Source of the DNA: Ornithinibacillus halotolerans
GTDB taxonomy: Bacteria; Bacillota; Bacilli; Bacillales; Amphibacillaceae
Assembly: GCF_014637405.1 (NCBI RefSeq)
Contig: NZ_BMEY01000001.1
Coordinates: forward strand, 297,587 to 361,586
Length of the DNA stretch: 64,000 nt
Direction of reading: 5' to 3'
Shown piece after piece: positions 18,275 to 28,841 of this stretch. A program made the translations under genes and the position numbers. Position 1 is the first letter of the stretch. Every line of letters begins with the position of its first letter. The notes under the pieces were generated by a model. The model did not search any database and was not told the origin of the DNA. It was given only the letters and a program-made list of their open reading frames with translations.

Positions 18275-19375
18275 TTATTCGAACAAGTCCTCTTCGATAT
18301 CTAGATTTTCTTCCTCAGCTTGCTCATTTATTAACCCTTCATTAAGTGCATCAGTTTCACTCTTAATATCTATTTTCCAACCAGTTAACTTAGCAGCTAG
18401 TCTCGCATTTTGACCACGTTTACCAATTGCAAGTGATAGTTGATAATCCGGTACAATTACCGTTGTCGACTTCTCTTCTTCGTTAACTAGTACATCAACT
18501 ACTTTCGATGGGCTTAACGCATTTGATACGTAAACTACAGGGTCATCAGACCATTCAACGATATCAATCTTCTCACCTTTTAACTCATTAACGATTGCTT
18601 GAACACGTCCACCTTTTTGTCCTACACAAGAACCTACTGGATCAATATCTGGATCTTCAGCATAGACAGCAATTTTAGAACGGTCTCCTGCTTCTCTCGC
18701 AACAGACTTTATTTCAACAATTCCGTCATAAATTTCAGGTACTTCCATTTCAAACAAACGTTTTAATAATCCAGGATGAGACCTTGAAATAAAGATTTGT
18801 GGACCCTTACTAGTATTTTCTACTTTCGTAACAAATACTTTTAATCGATCATGAACTTGATAATCTTCTGTTGGCATCTGTTCTGATTCTGGTAGTTTCG
18901 CTTCTACTTTCCCAAGATTTACATATACAAATCTAGGATCAAGTCGTTGGATAATACCAGTCATGACATCTTCTTCACGATCCACATATTCACTAAAGAT
19001 AACACCACGCTCAGCTTCTCGAACACGTTGAGTTACAACTTGTTTAGCAGCCTGAGCTGCAATTCTTCCAAAATCTTTTGGTGTAACTTCTACTTCAATA
19101 ATGTCTTCGATTTCATAATTAACATCTATTTTTTTAGCTTCATCTAGTGAAATTTCTTGTTGTGGGTCCAATACTTCTTCTACTACTGTTTTCCTTGAAT
19201 AAACTTTCATTGTTCCTGCATTTTCATCTAACTCAACGCGAACATTTGTAGCAGATTTAAAATTCTTTTTATAAGCAGAAATTAATGCCGCTTCTAATGC
19301 CTCAATTAAAACTTCCTTGTCAATACCTTTTTCTTTACCTAAATGTTCAATTGCATCGAACAGTTGACTGCTCAT
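18275..19375 (-). CDS. nusA: transcription termination/antitermination protein NusA
   Basis: RNA polymerase-associated elongation factor, 366 aa. The N-terminal domain (1-125), S1 domain (~130-200: DVMTGIIQRLDPRFVYVNLG) and two KH domains (DPVGSCVGQKGGRVQAIVNEL and SLAIGKRGQNARLAAKLTGW) are in the usual order, with a short acidic tail (EEENLDIEEDLFE). It lacks the extra C-terminal repeats of enterobacterial NusA, normal for Firmicutes. Confidence 0.98.
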   Translation of the reverse strand: MSSQLFDAIEHLGKEKGIDKEVLIEALEAALISAYKKNFKSATNVRVELDENAGTMKVYSRKTVVEEVLDPQQEISLDEAKKIDVNYEIEDIIEVEVTPKDFGRIAAQAAKQVVTQRVREAERGVIFSEYVDREEDVMTGIIQRLDPRFVYVNLGKVEAKLPESEQMPTEDYQVHDRLKVFVTKVENTSKGPQIFISRSHPGLLKRLFEMEVPEIYDGIVEIKSVAREAGDRSKIAVYAEDPDIDPVGSCVGQKGGRVQAIVNELKGEKIDIVEWSDDPVVYVSNALSPSKVVDVLVNEEEKSTTVIVPDYQLSLAIGKRGQNARLAAKLTGWKIDIKSETDALNEGLINEQAEEENLDIEEDLFE

Positions 19376-19392
19376 TTCCTAATTTTCCCCCT

Positions 19393-19863
19393 TTAAAGTG
19401 CTACAGCTAGTCGCGCTTTAGCTATTTTATTAAATGGAATCTCTACTTGTTTTTTTCTCGTTTTTACTTTGTATTCAATCGTTGCTATTTCATTTTCAAA
19501 GCTGAGCAAAATACCTTCATATACTTTTTCACCATCAATTGGCTCAAAAAGCTTCACATGCACGTTTTTATTAATACTTTTAGTAAAGTCTTCCACAGTT
19601 TTAATTGGGCGCTCTACTCCTGGTGAGGAGACTTCTAGAAAGTATGCTTCTTTAATTGGGTCCAATTCATCTAGCTTTTCACTTAATTGTTCGGACACTT
19701 CTCCACATTCTGTAATATCTATGCCGCCTTCTTTGTCAATAAATATACGTAAAAACCAATTTTTACCTTCTTTTACATATTCAATATCAACTAATTCAAG
19801 ATTATTTTCTTCTAATATAGGTAGTACTAATTCTTCCGTTGTTTTTACAACTTGAGAGCTCAA
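19393..19863 (-). CDS. rimP: ribosome maturation factor RimP
   Basis: 30S assembly factor acting before S12 joins; 156 aa. Motifs are [41 protein letters not shown] and [15 protein letters not shown]. Start is TTG at 19863 with AAGGAGGAAGG upstream. First gene of the rimP-nusA-infB operon, behind a 316-nt gene-free stretch. Confidence 0.95.
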   Translation of the reverse strand: MSSQVVKTTEELVLPILEENNLELVDIEYVKEGKNWFLRIFIDKEGGIDITECGEVSEQLSEKLDELDPIKEAYFLEVSSPGVERPIKTVEDFTKSINKNVHVKLFEPIDGEKVYEGILLSFENEIATIEYKVKTRKKQVEIPFNKIAKARLAVAL

Positions 19864-20020
19864 ATTTAACCTTCCTCCTTTAACTCTGGCTGCACTTCTT
19901 AATTGTTATTATTGACTAACTGCACTATTTTCATTTAATAGTAGTGAATATGCTGAAGCTAGACTATGTCCACACTCCATTTAAGCAAATTAGTATGTAA
20001 TACAGTATTAATTTACCAAT

Positions 20021-20047
20021 ATAAAACCCTTGCCTAGATGGCAAGGG
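20021..20047 (-). terminator. terminator downstream of the RsbR-like gene
   Basis: Perfect 8-bp stem CCCTTGCC/GGCAAGGG, 5-nt loop, then TTTTATATT on the minus strand. It is the second of two tandem hairpins after the RsbR-like gene. Confidence 0.75.
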
Positions 20048-20077
20048 AAGTATAAACAAAGTAGGCAGATTACGAAG

Positions 20078-20102
20078 AAAGAGTGGGAAATTCCCACTCT
20101 TT
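20078..20102 (-). repeat. perfect inverted repeat (hairpin) after the RsbR-like gene
   Basis: AAAGAGTGGGAA/TTCCCACTCTTT, 12-bp perfect arms around a single base, 78 nt after the RsbR-like stop. There is no T-tract beyond the arm itself, so it may be a terminator stem, an mRNA 3' stabiliser or a protein site. Confidence 0.7.
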
Positions 20103-20179
20103 AGTCCGACACTATCAATACTTGCTTCTAAAATATACCATAAATACACTATCAAAGCAAGGAATTAACATAACAATTA

Positions 20180-21058
20180 TCACTGAATAACTTTTGAAAA
20201 TAAGTCCTCTAATGTATCATTATTGTTTAGTTGATCAATTTTCAAGTAGTCTTGTAGTGCATTTTGTAAAGTTGCTCTTGTAGTTACTTTTGTGCCGAAG
20301 TCGACATTAAGTTTCATCATATTGCTTACTATTTCAGGACGTAAACCAGTAATAATTAATTTACTCCCCATCATCGTTATGCCATTTAATAATTTTAAAA
20401 ATAGTTCGATTGCATCATTATCCATCTTAGCAATCCCTGATAAATCCATTATTAGCGTTTTGATTCGTAATCTTCCTACTTCAAAAAGAACTTTTTCTTC
20501 AATGACATTTGCACGATTACTATCAATTGTACCAATTAAAGGCAAAATACTCACATCAGGTGTTATTGGGATAATTGGTACGGATAATTTGTTAACTAAA
20601 GTTCGTTGTTTTTCAATAAGTTCATCCTTGTACGTAGAATAACTGATGAAGAAGTTATTTATAAAGGAATCAATCAATTCATTATATGTACTTGTTTCTG
20701 CATAAAATTCTTGACTCTTTTTATCAACACTATTCATACCATCAAATAATTCTAAAAAACTCCAAAATGTCTTACGAATTGCTCGAATCCATTCTAGTTT
20801 AAAGCTAAGAGTCATTGCGTGCTTTGCCCATAATATGCCTTCTTTTTGAGCAAATTCCATAACTTCCTTCTCTTTTTGATTTACTACAAGAAGAATTAAT
20901 TGATGAGCATTATCTAGCAAATTAATATTACCAATTAAGTGTATCTCATTAATTTTATCTCGTACATTTACAGCAACACTTAATAATTCTTTTTCAAATC
21001 GTTCTCTATTAAGTATGAGAAATCCATGGATATCTTTACTCTCTTCTAATTCAAACAA
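20180..21058 (-). CDS. RsbR-like protein with C-terminal STAS domain
   Basis: 292-aa protein with the architecture of stressosome RsbR paralogues: an N-terminal helical, globin-like sensor region (~10-150) and a C-terminal STAS domain (~160-275). STAS landmarks are ILPLIGTIDSNRANVIEEKV, TLIMDLSGIAKMDNDAIELF and KLIITGLRPEIVSNMMKLNVDFG. Compared with RsbRA as I recall it, the first phospho-Thr (IDTxR) is Ser180 and the second (DT) is Asn214. Start is TTG at 21058, eight nt after AAGGAAG. It stands alone between polC and rimP with terminators on both sides; no rsbS, rsbT or rsbX is near. Likely role is sensing or signalling towards a SigB-type stress pathway, by inference. Confidence 0.82.
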   Translation of the reverse strand: MFELEESKDIHGFLILNRERFEKELLSVAVNVRDKINEIHLIGNINLLDNAHQLILLVVNQKEKEVMEFAQKEGILWAKHAMTLSFKLEWIRAIRKTFWSFLELFDGMNSVDKKSQEFYAETSTYNELIDSFINNFFISYSTYKDELIEKQRTLVNKLSVPIIPITPDVSILPLIGTIDSNRANVIEEKVLFEVGRLRIKTLIMDLSGIAKMDNDAIELFLKLLNGITMMGSKLIITGLRPEIVSNMMKLNVDFGTKVTTRATLQNALQDYLKIDQLNNNDTLEDLFSKVIQ

Positions 21059-21188
21059 ACCAATCACTTCCTTAGAGTGTATTGTATGTATAATTGAATA
21101 ATATTTTATAATTCGGAATTAAGTATACATATAATTGTTATGCGTTTTCAAGTAAAATAAGTCATGAAAGATATTAGAAGATATAAAG

Positions 21189-21229
21189 GAAGAGGTTACT
21201 CAAGTAAATTACCTATGACTAACCTCTTC
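21189..21229 (-). terminator. terminator after polC
   Basis: Perfect 10-bp stem GAAGAGGTTA/TAACCTCTTC with a 21-nt loop that itself contains GTAA/TTAC, followed by CTTTATATCTT on the minus strand, ~20 nt after the polC stop. Confidence 0.6.
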
Positions 21230-21248
21230 TTCTACAGTTTCAATTATT

Positions 21249-24200
21249 TTAGAAAAGAGATAATTGATTTTTCTCTTCCATTCCTTCAAGACACCCATGA
21301 TTATCTAAATACTCTAACACTGTTTTAGATATTTTACTACGTTCTCTTAAGTCTTCCTTGGATAGAAACTCGCCTTCTTCTCTTGCATTAACAATATTGA
21401 TTGCTGCATTCGTTCCTAGTCCTTCAACGGCATTAAATGGTGGAATTAGCGTATTACCTTCTACTATAAATTCACTAGCTTTCGATTTATATAAATCTAC
21501 TTTTTGGAATGAAAATCCTCGCTCACACATTTCTAACGCTACTTCTAATACAGTTAATAAACTCTTTTCTTTTGGAGCAGCATCGTTACCTTTTGCATAT
21601 ATTTCCTCAATACGTTTGCGTAAGGCATCAGATCCTTTTACCATTGTATCTAATTCAAAATCTCCCGCTCTTACCGTAAAGTATGCAGCATAGAAGTAGA
21701 TTGGATAATGAACTTTAAAATATGCAATTCTTACAGCCATTAATACATAAGCAGCCGCATGGGCTTTCGGGAACATATATTTTATTTTTTTACACGATTC
21801 CACATACCAGTCTGGCACACCATGCTTTTTCATTTCTTCGATCCACTCATCCTGCAGACCTTTACCTTTACGTACAGATTCCATAATTTTAAATGCCAAT
21901 GACGCTTCTAAGCCTTTATGCATTAAATAAACCATTATATCGTCACGACAACCAATAACGTCAGGTAACTCACATATTCCATCATTAATTAATTCTTGAG
22001 CATTGCCTAACCAAACATCCGTTCCATGTGACAATCCAGAAATAATGACTAATTCTGCAAACGTACTTGGTTTCGTATCTTCTAGCATCTGACGAACAAA
22101 CTTTGTCCCAAACTCTGGTACACCCAATGTGCCAGTTTTACAATTAATTTGTTCCGGTGTCACACCTAGCGATTCTGTACTAGAGAATATTTTCATTACT
22201 TCCTTATCATCTGTTGGAATTGTTTTAGGATCAATTCCACTTAAATCTTGAAGCATACGAATAACAGTCGGGTCATCGTGTCCAAGTATATCCAATTTCA
22301 ATAAGTTATCATGAATGGAGTGGAAGTCAAAATGCGTTGTTTTCCATTCGCTTTTTCTATCATCTGCAGGGAATTGAATAGGTGTAAAATCATAGATTTC
22401 CATATAATCAGGTACAACGATAATACCACCCGGGTGCTGTCCTGTCGTTCTCTTTACTCCGGTACACCCTTTAACTAATCGGTCTACTTCTGCATTTTTA
22501 AACATCAAGTTTTTATCCGAAGCATAACCTTTTACATATCCATAAGCTGTTTTCTCAGCAATGGTTCCGATAGTTCCTGCTCGATAAACATAATCCTCAC
22601 CAAATAAAACCTTTGTGTAATTATGTGCTTTAGGTTGATATTCACCAGAAAAGTTCAAATCAATATCCGGTACTTTATCACCTTTAAATCCAAGGAATGT
22701 TTCGAACGGGATATCTTGTCCATCTTTTGTTAACGAGGTACCACAATTAGGACAGTCCTTATCCGCTAAATCATAACCACTGGCAACAGAGCCATCGGTA
22801 ATAAATTCATTATAATGACAACTTGGACATACATAGTGTGGAGGTAAAGGATTTACTTCAGTAATTTCAGTCATCGTCGCTACGAAAGATGAACCTACTG
22901 ATCCCCTTGATCCTACTAGGTAACCATCATCTAATGATTTCTTAACTAATTTATGAGAGATGAGATAGATTACAGAGAAACCATTACTAATAATACTGTC
23001 TAGTTCCTTCTCTAACCTGTCTGTTACTATTTTAGGAACAGGTTCTCCATAGATTTTTTTTGCCCTTGTGTAGCACAGGTTTCTAATTTCATCATCAGCA
23101 CCTTCAATTTTAGGTGTATATAAGTCATCCTTTACTGGTGAGATATCATCAATTTCATCTGCTAGGGCTTGAGTATTTTCCACAACAATTTCTTTTGCCT
23201 TTTTGGCTCCTAAGAAACTAAACAGTTCCAACATTTCGTTTGTCGTGCGGAATGGAGTATCTGGTAAATTCACACGGTTTAAAGGATTTCCAGATTGCGA
23301 TGCGATAAGGATCTGTCTATATAGTTTTTCATGATTATCAATATAATGAACATTTCCAGAAGCGATTACTTTCTTTCCTAACTTTTCACCAACCTCAACG
23401 ATCTTCTTAATGATGTCTAAAATTTGCGCTTCATTCTGAACGAGCTCTTTTTCGATCAGATGGGTATAGTTCGTTGGAGGTTGTACTTCAATATAATCGT
23501 AAAATGCTGCAACATTTTCAGCTTCTTCAGCTGATTTTTGCATCATTGTTTCAAAGACTTCTCCATTATCACATGCGGTACCAACAAGTATTCCAGTGCG
23601 ATATTTTTGTAAAACAGATCTTGGAATACGTGGTACACGATAAAAGTAATTGATATGTGCAAAAGAAACTAGTTTATAAAGGTTTTTTAGTCCTTCTTGT
23701 GTTTGAGCAATTAGTGTGCAATGGAAAGGTCGTGAACGTTGATAAGCATTACCTTCACCCATATGGTCATTTAATTCCTTATGATTAGTAATTTCTCTTT
23801 CCAACGCACTTTTGACTAATTTCCAAAGTAGGTAACCAGTCGCTTCTGCGTCATATATTGCTCGGTGATGTTGCGTTAATTCAATATCTAAATGCTTACA
23901 TAATGTATTTAAGCGATGGTTTTTTAAGTTTGGCAGTAAAAATCTCGCTAGTTCCAATGTGTCAATCACGGGATTTTGTACTTTTTCATAACCAATTCTT
24001 TGATAGCCTTGATTTAAAAATCCAATATCGAAACTTGCATTATGAGCGACAAAAATACTGTCCCCACTCCACTCGTAAAAATCTCGTAATACGTCATCAA
24101 TTTCTGGTGCATTTCTAACCATGTCATCTGTAATACCAGTTAAATCTATCGTTGTTTGGGATAATGGATGGTGTGGATTAGCAAATGACTCAAATCGATC

Positions 24201-25538
24201 GACAATTTCACCCTGATGAATTTTTACTGCAGCAAGTTCAATAATCGTATCATAGACTGCAGAAAGACCTGTTGTTTCCACGTCAAATACGACATATGTT
24301 GCATCCTCTAATTCGATATCTTGTTCATTATATGCAATCGGAACACCATCATCGACAAGATTTGCTTCAACACCATACATTACCTTCACACCATGTTTTT
24401 TTCCTGCGCCATGTGCATCAGGAAACCCTTGCAAACCACCATGATCCGTAATGGCAATTGCTTTGTGGCCCCATTTCGCAGCTTGTTCTACAAGTCTCGA
24501 AGGTGAAACAACTGCATCTAACTGACTCATAGTTGTATGCGTATGAAATTCTACTCGCTTCTCTGACTCAGGGGCTGTATCTTCACGGCTAGCCACTTTT
24601 ACTTCATGCATATCATTTGCCATCATGGCTAACTCGTTGGAGTACATGTCCGTTTGTATACTACCACGAGCTTTAATCCACATTCCCTTCTTCAACTGTT
24701 CAAATTTATTGGCGTCCTCATCCCCTTTAGAGAACATCTTAATTTGTAAAGAATCTGTGTAGTCAGTTGCTTTCGCAATTAATAAGCTTCTTCCTGATCT
24801 TAATTTTCGAATTTCCACATCAAAAACGTAACCTTGAACCGTTATCCTTTTCTCTTCTTCAACTATTTCTTGCATTTCTACTGCATCATCTTGAATTTTA
24901 TATCCAATAGAAAATGGCTGATTTACTTCAACAGTGCGCTCTTTGTCTCGCTTTTCCTTCTCTTGAATGGTTTTTAATACCATTTTTTGATCTTCTAAAG
25001 CTTGTTGCTCCCGAAACTTTTGAATTTCATCCATTTCAGTTTTAACTTCAATGGTAAGTGGATGATAGGATAACCCTACTTTATGACAAAAATCTTTAAA
25101 ACTATCATCGAATCTCTTCTTCACTGCAGATGCTTCTGCTTCATTTCGAGCAGTTAATATAACTTTATTACCGGTAACTTTTGGTAGTTGATTAATAACT
25201 AAGTCTCTATAAGCAGGTGAAATATCTGACGTGGACTGTAAAAAGTATTGCCAGTAATTTCTTACAATCTCATCTGTATACTCTTTACTTCTTGTGTATA
25301 AGTACAAATCTACTGATGCAATTTGTTGAAATGAATGTTTTAATCGAGTTAGTAATTCTTGGTATACATTCGTCGGTAAGATAGACTCTAACTCAATGTG
25401 AAAGTTCCACTGCTTTTGTTGCTTAAAAATATCTAGTTTTAATAATAAACTGTTTACAAAGTATTGATTGACATATTCTTTTGGAAGTTCAATTTGATTC
25501 AATAACAAGTTCAACTTCTCATTTTTTGAAATATCCAT
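21249..25538 (-). CDS. polC: DNA polymerase III alpha subunit, PolC type
   Basis: Replicative polymerase of low-GC Gram-positives, 1429 aa from MDISKNEK (the ATG two codons earlier is only 3 nt from the SD GGAGG). The order is N-terminal domain, OB fold (~225-320), PHP domain ([31 protein letters not shown]), embedded 3'-5' exonuclease ([31 protein letters not shown]), zinc-binding cysteines (CPSCHY...CPNCG) and the polymerase palm ([15 protein letters not shown]). Usually preceded by proS; here it follows rseP directly. Confidence 0.98.
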   Translation of the reverse strand: MDISKNEKLNLLLNQIELPKEYVNQYFVNSLLLKLDIFKQQKQWNFHIELESILPTNVYQELLTRLKHSFQQIASVDLYLYTRSKEYTDEIVRNYWQYFLQSTSDISPAYRDLVINQLPKVTGNKVILTARNEAEASAVKKRFDDSFKDFCHKVGLSYHPLTIEVKTEMDEIQKFREQQALEDQKMVLKTIQEKEKRDKERTVEVNQPFSIGYKIQDDAVEMQEIVEEEKRITVQGYVFDVEIRKLRSGRSLLIAKATDYTDSLQIKMFSKGDEDANKFEQLKKGMWIKARGSIQTDMYSNELAMMANDMHEVKVASREDTAPESEKRVEFHTHTTMSQLDAVVSPSRLVEQAAKWGHKAIAITDHGGLQGFPDAHGAGKKHGVKVMYGVEANLVDDGVPIAYNEQDIELEDATYVVFDVETTGLSAVYDTIIELAAVKIHQGEIVDRFESFANPHHPLSQTTIDLTGITDDMVRNAPEIDDVLRDFYEWSGDSIFVAHNASFDIGFLNQGYQRIGYEKVQNPVIDTLELARFLLPNLKNHRLNTLCKHLDIELTQHHRAIYDAEATGYLLWKLVKSALEREITNHKELNDHMGEGNAYQRSRPFHCTLIAQTQEGLKNLYKLVSFAHINYFYRVPRIPRSVLQKYRTGILVGTACDNGEVFETMMQKSAEEAENVAAFYDYIEVQPPTNYTHLIEKELVQNEAQILDIIKKIVEVGEKLGKKVIASGNVHYIDNHEKLYRQILIASQSGNPLNRVNLPDTPFRTTNEMLELFSFLGAKKAKEIVVENTQALADEIDDISPVKDDLYTPKIEGADDEIRNLCYTRAKKIYGEPVPKIVTDRLEKELDSIISNGFSVIYLISHKLVKKSLDDGYLVGSRGSVGSSFVATMTEITEVNPLPPHYVCPSCHYNEFITDGSVASGYDLADKDCPNCGTSLTKDGQDIPFETFLGFKGDKVPDIDLNFSGEYQPKAHNYTKVLFGEDYVYRAGTIGTIAEKTAYGYVKGYASDKNLMFKNAEVDRLVKGCTGVKRTTGQHPGGIIVVPDYMEIYDFTPIQFPADDRKSEWKTTHFDFHSIHDNLLKLDILGHDDPTVIRMLQDLSGIDPKTIPTDDKEVMKIFSSTESLGVTPEQINCKTGTLGVPEFGTKFVRQMLEDTKPSTFAELVIISGLSHGTDVWLGNAQELINDGICELPDVIGCRDDIMVYLMHKGLEASLAFKIMESVRKGKGLQDEWIEEMKKHGVPDWYVESCKKIKYMFPKAHAAAYVLMAVRIAYFKVHYPIYFYAAYFTVRAGDFELDTMVKGSDALRKRIEEIYAKGNDAAPKEKSLLTVLEVALEMCERGFSFQKVDLYKSKASEFIVEGNTLIPPFNAVEGLGTNAAINIVNAREEGEFLSKEDLRERSKISKTVLEYLDNHGCLEGMEEKNQLSLF

Positions 25539-25601
25539 TCTCATATTCCTCCTGCTTTATTTTGCAAGTATAGAATTTCAGGAAAGTGTAAATAATGGAA
25601 A

Positions 25602-25626
25602 CCCTTGTCAACTAAAAAGACAAGGG
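25602..25626 (-). terminator. weak hairpin between rseP and polC
   Basis: Stem CCCTTGTC/GACAAGGG with a 9-nt loop, followed by TTTCCATTATTT on the minus strand. A second small stem AAGGGT/ACCCTT lies at ~25672-25687. Either may attenuate transcription; the 169-nt gap holds no ORF. Confidence 0.4.
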
Positions 25627-25707
25627 CTCCAATATAATCAATATTCTATTTCTATAGTACCTTCTTTACCTAAGGGTGACAACCCTTTTAATCTGGTAAT
25701 CATTTCT

Positions 25708-26973
25708 TTACAGGAAGAGACGTTGTATATCATTCCACGTAACTATAATCATTAATAGCATTAACAGAGCAAATCCAACAAAATGGAAAATCCCTTCTTT
25801 TTCAGGTTCCATCGGCTTACCTCGAACTAATTCAATTCCAACGAATAATAATCTTCCACCATCTAATGCTGGTAATGGAACTAAATTAACAACACCTAGG
25901 TTAATACTTAAAATAGCTGTCCACATGAGGAAATTCATAAAGCCTGTTTGTACAACTTGATCAGTTGCATCGTAAATACCGACTGGGCCAGATAACATTT
26001 CAATCCCAAGTTGACCTGTTACAAGCATAGCTAAATTAGTTAAAATGAGAGATGTTGTTTCATAGGTTTTTTCTGCCCCATATTTAAATGATCCTAAGAA
26101 TGTCTTTTCAAGAGCTTGATATACTCCAATTTGACCATATGAACCTTCCGGCCCTTCATATGGGACTTCATTAGGTGTAACTATTAAATTCAATGTTTCT
26201 CCATCTCGAAGGACAGTCATACTTAATTCTTTACCTGGATTTTCTCTAACAATAGTCGTAAATTCTTCCCATGTTGATATAGCTACATCATCAATTTGAA
26301 TAATCTCATCATTAGGAAGGAATCCTGCTTGTTCGGCTGGGTCACCTGGTACAACCTTACTTATTTTTGCTTCATCCACTGGAACTCCTTGTACTACTCC
26401 TAATATAACAAATATTAAAATTGCTAAAAGAAAGTTCATTAAGGGACCTGCAAATAACTGCATTGCCCGTTGTCCTGGAGTCTTAGAAGCAAATTGTCGG
26501 TCATACGGGGCAATTAGAGTTTCTTTTTCATCCATAACAAATAGAGCGCGTCGATCTACATCAAATGAGAGTAAGTTCTCTTCATCATCAATTTCATAAC
26601 CTTTAATAAATAATTCATGATCTAGATCTACTGATTCTACTTCAATAACTCTTGCATTCGGGTGTTTTGATTTGTTATTTACAATTATTTTATTAACTTT
26701 TCCTTCTTCATCAAATTCCAATCCTATATGGTGTCCAGGCTTTAGTTCAACGATTTCTGGATCTTCACCTGCAACACGTACATAACCACCAATAGGTAGT
26801 AAGCGAATTGTGTATAGTGTATCGTTCTTTGTAAATGAGAATATTTTAGGTCCCATTCCAATAGCAAATTCTCTTGCTAACATTCCAGCTCGTTTGGCAA
26901 AAATAAGATGTCCAAGTTCATGGACAAATACTAGTAGCCCGAACATAAGTATAAAAGCAATAACTGTTACCAA
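25708..26973 (-). CDS. rseP: site-2 protease RseP/RasP
   Basis: Intramembrane zinc metalloprotease, 421 aa. HELGH at residues 18-22 lies in the first membrane helix. A PDZ domain (~205-270; PGDPAEQAGFLPNDEIIQIDD) precedes the LDG-type motif in VPLPALDGGRLLFVGIE. In Bacillus RasP cleaves anti-sigma factors such as RsiW, FtsL and signal-peptide remnants. The start is taken as TTG at 26973, 8 nt after GGGAAGG; a GTG three codons upstream is part of the SD itself. Normally flanked by dxr and proS, both missing here. Confidence 0.95.
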   Translation of the reverse strand: MVTVIAFILMFGLLVFVHELGHLIFAKRAGMLAREFAIGMGPKIFSFTKNDTLYTIRLLPIGGYVRVAGEDPEIVELKPGHHIGLEFDEEGKVNKIIVNNKSKHPNARVIEVESVDLDHELFIKGYEIDDEENLLSFDVDRRALFVMDEKETLIAPYDRQFASKTPGQRAMQLFAGPLMNFLLAILIFVILGVVQGVPVDEAKISKVVPGDPAEQAGFLPNDEIIQIDDVAISTWEEFTTIVRENPGKELSMTVLRDGETLNLIVTPNEVPYEGPEGSYGQIGVYQALEKTFLGSFKYGAEKTYETTSLILTNLAMLVTGQLGIEMLSGPVGIYDATDQVVQTGFMNFLMWTAILSINLGVVNLVPLPALDGGRLLFVGIELVRGKPMEPEKEGIFHFVGFALLMLLMIIVTWNDIQRLFL

Positions 26974-27022
26974 AACAAACACCTTCCCTTATCGAAGTAG
27001 ACATTCATATAGAATAACTATA

Positions 27023-27826
27023 CTAAATATTAATAATCTGTAATATTAATTGTAGTACTGGAAAAACAAAAATAGCACTATCAAATCTATCTAAAATACC
27101 ACCATGTCCTGGTAAGATATTACCTGAATCTTTCACATCATAGTGTCGTTTAAATGCAGACTCTACTAAATCACCAATTTGACCAAATATAGATACAATC
27201 ACAGATATAAAAACAATCGTTAACATATTATATGGAAACTCATAAATCATATCAAATACTATTCCAACAATAATAGCTAAAATAATTCCACCTACAGCAC
27301 CTTCAATAGTCTTATTAGGACTAATTTCCGGCCATAGTTTATGTTTTCCAAATGCTCTTCCTGCAAAATATGCTCCTGTATCCGTTGACCAAATTAATAA
27401 AAGCGCAAAAAAGATTTGAGCTAGTCCATTTGAGTCGTGTCTCGTTTCTAAGAAATAGAAGAAACCCATACCAACATATAGTACTGCTAGCAACACAAAA
27501 CCAACATCATCAAATGTAAATCTATTCTTTAATAATACGGTATATGCCAATAGTAAAAGTAGAAATACTAATACTATTTGAACGGGATTATTAAAAAACA
27601 GGCCAGGTAATGGCCATCCGGTAGCTGGATATAATAAAAGCCATAGTAATAGCATTGCCATAATCCCGACAGTAGAAGTCCACTTAATTTTATGCATTTT
27701 TAGCAATTCATAAAGGCCTATCGTTGCTAATAAGTAAACTACGACAGTAAATGGCGATTTACCATAGATAATAATTGGTATGAATAAAATTAATGCAATT
27801 AGCGCTGTTATTATTCTTTGTTTCAT
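27023..27826 (-). CDS. cdsA: phosphatidate cytidylyltransferase
   Basis: Integral membrane enzyme making CDP-diacylglycerol for phospholipid synthesis; 267 aa with about eight hydrophobic segments. The C-terminal signature SAFKRHYDVKDSG...LPGHGGILDRFDS is complete. It starts 15 nt after uppS, which provides the undecaprenyl carrier. Confidence 0.96.
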   Translation of the reverse strand: MKQRIITALIALILFIPIIIYGKSPFTVVVYLLATIGLYELLKMHKIKWTSTVGIMAMLLLWLLLYPATGWPLPGLFFNNPVQIVLVFLLLLLAYTVLLKNRFTFDDVGFVLLAVLYVGMGFFYFLETRHDSNGLAQIFFALLLIWSTDTGAYFAGRAFGKHKLWPEISPNKTIEGAVGGIILAIIVGIVFDMIYEFPYNMLTIVFISVIVSIFGQIGDLVESAFKRHYDVKDSGNILPGHGGILDRFDSAIFVFPVLQLILQIINI

Positions 27827-27841
27827 TTGCCAAACATCACC

Positions 27842-28600
27842 TTAAATACCTCCAAAACGTCTTGACCTATTCTGATACTCTAATAATGCTTCAACGAATA
27901 TCTCTTCATTAAAGTCAGGCCATAACACATCAGTAAACCAAAACTCCGTATACGCAAGTTGCCAAAGCAAGAAATTACTTAATCGCTGTTCACCACTTGT
28001 ACGAATTAACAAATCAGGATCTGATAATCCATTTGTATATAAATATTTAGATAACAACTTTTCGTCTAGTTGTTCAAGTGTAAATTTTTGATTATCAATG
28101 TCTTCCATTATTAATTTAATCGCTTCTAATATCTCGTGTCTACTACCATAATTTAATGCAAAGTTAAGTAATAAGCCATCATTATCTTTTGTTTTTTCCT
28201 TCGCATACTGAATTGCTTCTTTCGTATGTACTGGTAAAGATTCGATGTCTCCAATTATTTCGATTCGCACATTATTTTTCATCAATCCTGGTAAATAAGT
28301 GTGTAAAAATTCCTTTGGTAATTTTAATAAATATTCTACCTCTTGCTTTGGTCGCTTCCAATTTTCTGTTGAAAAAGCAAACAATGTTAAAGTTTGAATA
28401 TTGTATTTCACAGCGACTTCAACCGTATCTTTTACTACATCCATGCCTGCTTTATGACCGGCAATTCTTGGTAGACCTTTTTTCTTTGCCCAACGTCCAT
28501 TCCCGTCCATAATGATTGCTATATGATTTGGTACATTTGTTAAATCAAATTCTTCTTGTGGTCCTTCTTCCTTCTTCTGATTAAAAAAGGGAATTTTCAT
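27842..28600 (-). CDS. uppS: undecaprenyl diphosphate synthase (isoprenyl transferase)
   Basis: Cis-prenyltransferase building the lipid carrier for peptidoglycan; 252 aa. Motifs are HIAIIMDGNGRWAKK (catalytic Asp), TLFAFSTENWKRP, and DLLIRTSGEQRLSNFLLWQLAYTEFWF. The start MKIPFFNQ follows CGGAGG by 10 nt; an earlier in-frame start overlaps that SD. It opens uppS-cdsA-rseP-polC behind its own promoter. Confidence 0.97.
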   Translation of the reverse strand: MKIPFFNQKKEEGPQEEFDLTNVPNHIAIIMDGNGRWAKKKGLPRIAGHKAGMDVVKDTVEVAVKYNIQTLTLFAFSTENWKRPKQEVEYLLKLPKEFLHTYLPGLMKNNVRIEIIGDIESLPVHTKEAIQYAKEKTKDNDGLLLNFALNYGSRHEILEAIKLIMEDIDNQKFTLEQLDEKLLSKYLYTNGLSDPDLLIRTSGEQRLSNFLLWQLAYTEFWFTDVLWPDFNEEIFVEALLEYQNRSRRFGGI

Positions 28601-28751
28601 AGGCAATATTCCTCCGAACACTGGTGTTTATACATTTAAAAATACTCTTATAACTATGCTAAAATCAAGTATTATATGACATACAGTACAATTTTATATT
28701 TTATCCTAATAATAAGAGTGTATATAAATAACAAGTAAAAAGCTACCATTT

Positions 28752-28780
28752 ATTATACAGGTTATCCGAATAGAATACAA
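28752..28780 (-). promoter_or_regulatory. SigA promoter for uppS-cdsA-rseP-polC
   Basis: Minus strand: TTGTAT (28780-28775), 17-nt spacer, perfect TATAAT (28757-28752). It begins right at the end of the frr terminator, leaving a ~150-nt AT-rich leader before uppS. Confidence 0.65.
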
Positions 28781-28806
28781 AAGCCCCCTTAAAAAAGAGG
28801 GCTTTT
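28779..28806 (-). terminator. terminator after frr
   Basis: Stem AAAAGCCCTCTT/AAGGGGGCTTTT around a 4-nt loop on the minus strand, with the T-rich end in the 3' arm. It closes rpsB-tsf-pyrH-frr. Confidence 0.85.
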
Positions 28807-28841
28807 ATTTTTCATAAATTACATTTTAGGTAGGAAGAAGA

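Larger units (their letters stand above)
19864..20179 (-). other. gene-free leader region between the RsbR-like gene and rimP
   Basis: AT-rich region holding two hairpins (listed separately) and the start of the rimP operon. A possible promoter on the minus strand is TTGGTA near 20020 with TACTAA 18 nt downstream, but it is a poor match. A weak stem CACTATT/AATAGTG around 19921-19945 lies in the putative leader. I see no convincing ORF. Confidence 0.5.

Noticed and set aside
19964..20155. 63-codon minus-strand frame between the RsbR-like gene and rimP
   Set aside because: It runs through two hairpins, has no SD and no recognisable motif.
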